NCBI GenBank assembly: GCA_022818135.1
Contig: JAFMSR010000018.1
Location: forward strand, 19,582,595-19,646,594
Reading direction: 5' to 3'
DNA: 64,000 nucleotides
Source: Saxidomus purpurata
Lineage: Eukaryota; Mollusca; Bivalvia; Venerida; Veneridae
Part shown: positions 63,053 through 64,000 of the stretch, piece by piece
Numbering within the stretch: the stretch's first letter is position 1
How the letters are laid out: every line of letters begins with the position of its first letter
Program-made: the position numbers and the translations under genes
The notes under the pieces: generated by a model
Database searches by the model: none
What the model was told of the DNA's origin: nothing
The model's input: only the letters and a program-made list of their open reading frames with translations

Positions 63053-63575
63053 GTAAGATATTTGATTCATTTACTCTTTTCTAAACTGTAAAAATTGTCT
63101 CAAATTTACGAAAATTTTTAAGTTGTTTACGTTGCTATATAAATACATATTTATCTTACCTTTCTTCTAGTGGCAGTAAAAAATTCTGGTATATTGTGAA
63201 GTACTCACTGCTTCTTCCTTGTAGACTTTGCAGTTTGGTTGTCTACAACATTAAATTGTTTAGCAGACTAGTACAGCAAAGTTCCGCCACCATAAAGACC
63301 ACTCGATATTTAGACCAGACATTACAGAACCAAATGCTTAATTTCATAGTAAAAAGGTCTCACTGATAAGACCGATTCATTAGTCTAGCCCAGAGGGTGG
63401 TCTCAATGTAGGAACTTAACTGTATTTGGGTCCCCATTGGTACAGTCCTATTGATGTTGCTTACTCTATTTCACCTGTCGACTGCCACACTGCAAATAGA
63501 ATAAAATAGTTTTAAGAAAAGGTACATTATCTTCTGTCTATCATTTTATTTTTTTTTCCTTTCTCTCAAAAAAAG
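63053..63575. other. Intron 14 (0.5 kb)
   Basis: GTAAGA to TTTCTCTCAAAAAAAG. Contains the second TA-flanked MITE. Confidence 0.5.
63274..63422. mobile_element. TA-flanked MITE, copy 2
   Basis: Left end CAGCAAAGTTCCGCCACCAT, then AAAGACCACTC; right end in reverse complement CAGTTAAGTTCCTACATTGA, then GACCACC. TA on both sides (63272-63273, 63423-63424). The inner part (ATAGTAAAAAGGTCTC) resembles copy 1 (ATCGAGACCTTTTTACTATG) in inverted orientation. Confidence 0.75.
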
Positions 63576-63587
63576 ATATCAAACAAT
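63576..63587 (+). CDS. NaCP60E-like: Candidate microexon 15 (12 nt)
   Basis: Four codons, ISNN, phase 0 both sides. Acceptor CCTTTCTCTCAAAAAAAG|ATA (pyrimidine tract somewhat distant) and a near-consensus donor AAT|GTGAGT. Weakly supported: length gives no coding evidence. Confidence 0.35.
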
Positions 63588-63980
63588 GTGAGTATAGTGT
63601 AGTTGGGCACCATATGATTGGTCAAGTATTAGTATTTCTGTAGCCAGTATCTATATATGATATGTTTAGTGCCTGTGTAGATATTTTGTAGATGGTGTAG
63701 TAATATATTTCATTACACTCTTGGACACCCATTAGTTACATATGTTGTAGTATCACATGGTGACACATGTAAGAGCAATGTGTCGTGTACATTGCATCAT
63801 TCTCTACGTCAAATAACTAAAGCTTTTGTCATCAGGCACTACATATGGATCGTTCCAATGTCCATAATATTTAAATTGATGCTGAGACGTCTCTTTATTA
63901 GTTTTCAACCTCAAACACAGGTGATAACTGTTATTAAATAGGCATTGTACAGAACAAAATCCAACATTGCCTCATTGCAG
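63588..63980. other. Intron 15
   Basis: GTGAGT to GCCTCATTGCAG. Nothing else recognised. Confidence 0.4.
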
Positions 63981-64000
63981 AATCAAAATCTTTCATCAAC
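63981..64000 (+). CDS. NaCP60E-like: Candidate exon 16, cut by the window edge
   Basis: Acceptor ACATTGCCTCATTGCAG|AAT, phase 0, reading NQNLSS before the window ends. It follows either exon 14 or microexon 15 in frame. Too short to confirm. Confidence 0.45.

Larger units (their letters stand above)
16703..64000 (+). other. NaCP60E-like: Gene span: voltage-gated sodium channel alpha subunit (Nav2/NaCP60E-like), 5' part, incomplete
   Basis: One plus-strand gene. Exons at 16892-17263, 35954-36168, 43981-44109, 46149-46261, 47967-48182, 50782-50984 and 51749-51883 join with matching phases into 461 codons covering the cytoplasmic N-terminus and all of domain I (S1-S6 and pore loop). Small exons from 53305 onward add the I-II linker. 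All proposed introns are GT-AG. The product would be a plasma-membrane, depolarisation-gated cation channel. Leu rather than Gln before the pore Asp, the IVNALL start of S5 and the NLMLAVVA end of S6 suggest the invertebrate Nav2 class (Drosophila NaCP60E/DSC1, cockroach BSC1) rather than para-type Nav1. This subclass call rests on remembered family features. The DII-DIV selectivity residues lie beyond the window. Confidence 0.85.

Noticed and set aside
1..64000. CRISPR arrays, rRNA genes, bacterial operons or viral insertions
   Set aside because: No regularly spaced short repeats with unique spacers, no rRNA-like segments and no polymerase, capsid or integrase reading frames were seen; the tandem arrays have no spacers.

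Overview
The window is eukaryotic, AT-rich and mostly non-coding. It carries the 5' part of one large plus-strand gene: a four-domain voltage-gated sodium channel alpha subunit, from the N-terminus through domain I and into the domain I-II linker, running off the right edge. Spliced-looking exons, kilobase introns, tRNA-derived SINEs and Helentron-like elements with about 150-bp core tandem repeats point to a mollusc, most likely a bivalve. That assignment is inference; no species is named.

Layout. 1-16702 holds no recognisable protein gene. It contains a 1.16-kb element with inverted ends and 8-bp target duplications (2529-3686), SINE pieces, microsatellites, a Helentron-like element with about 160-bp repeats (11901-12848) and a foldback repeat (14372-14473). 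Coding exon 1 (CDS 16892-17263) has a leader with two short upstream ORFs and probably begins at an acceptor at 16703, which implies upstream non-coding exons. Intron 1 (18.7 kb) contains an odd GC-rich block of degenerate CGTACGG palindromes (20350-21100) and further repeats. Exons 2-7 (35954-36168, 43981-44109, 46149-46261, 47967-48182, 50782-50984, 51749-51883) join in one frame and encode S1 to S6 of domain I: S4 with four arginines at three-residue spacing, and a pore with Asp in the selectivity position.

From 53305 onward the gene encodes the I-II linker in a chain of small exons (87, 48, 18, 21, 91, 21, 347 and 12 nt, then one cut by the window edge). Each joins the next without breaking frame, and several could be skipped or included without a shift. 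This microexon-rich, lysine-rich linker is the most interesting biology here.

The channel would sit in the plasma membrane and carry depolarising cation current. Several residues (Leu before the pore Asp; the IVNALL start of S5) fit the invertebrate Nav2 / NaCP60E (DSC1/BSC1) class better than para-type Nav1, but domains II-IV, which would settle it, lie outside. I found no genuinely novel system. The notable items are the microexon linker, a shared end structure of the minisatellite-bearing elements, two related TA-flanked MITEs and the CGTACGG block.
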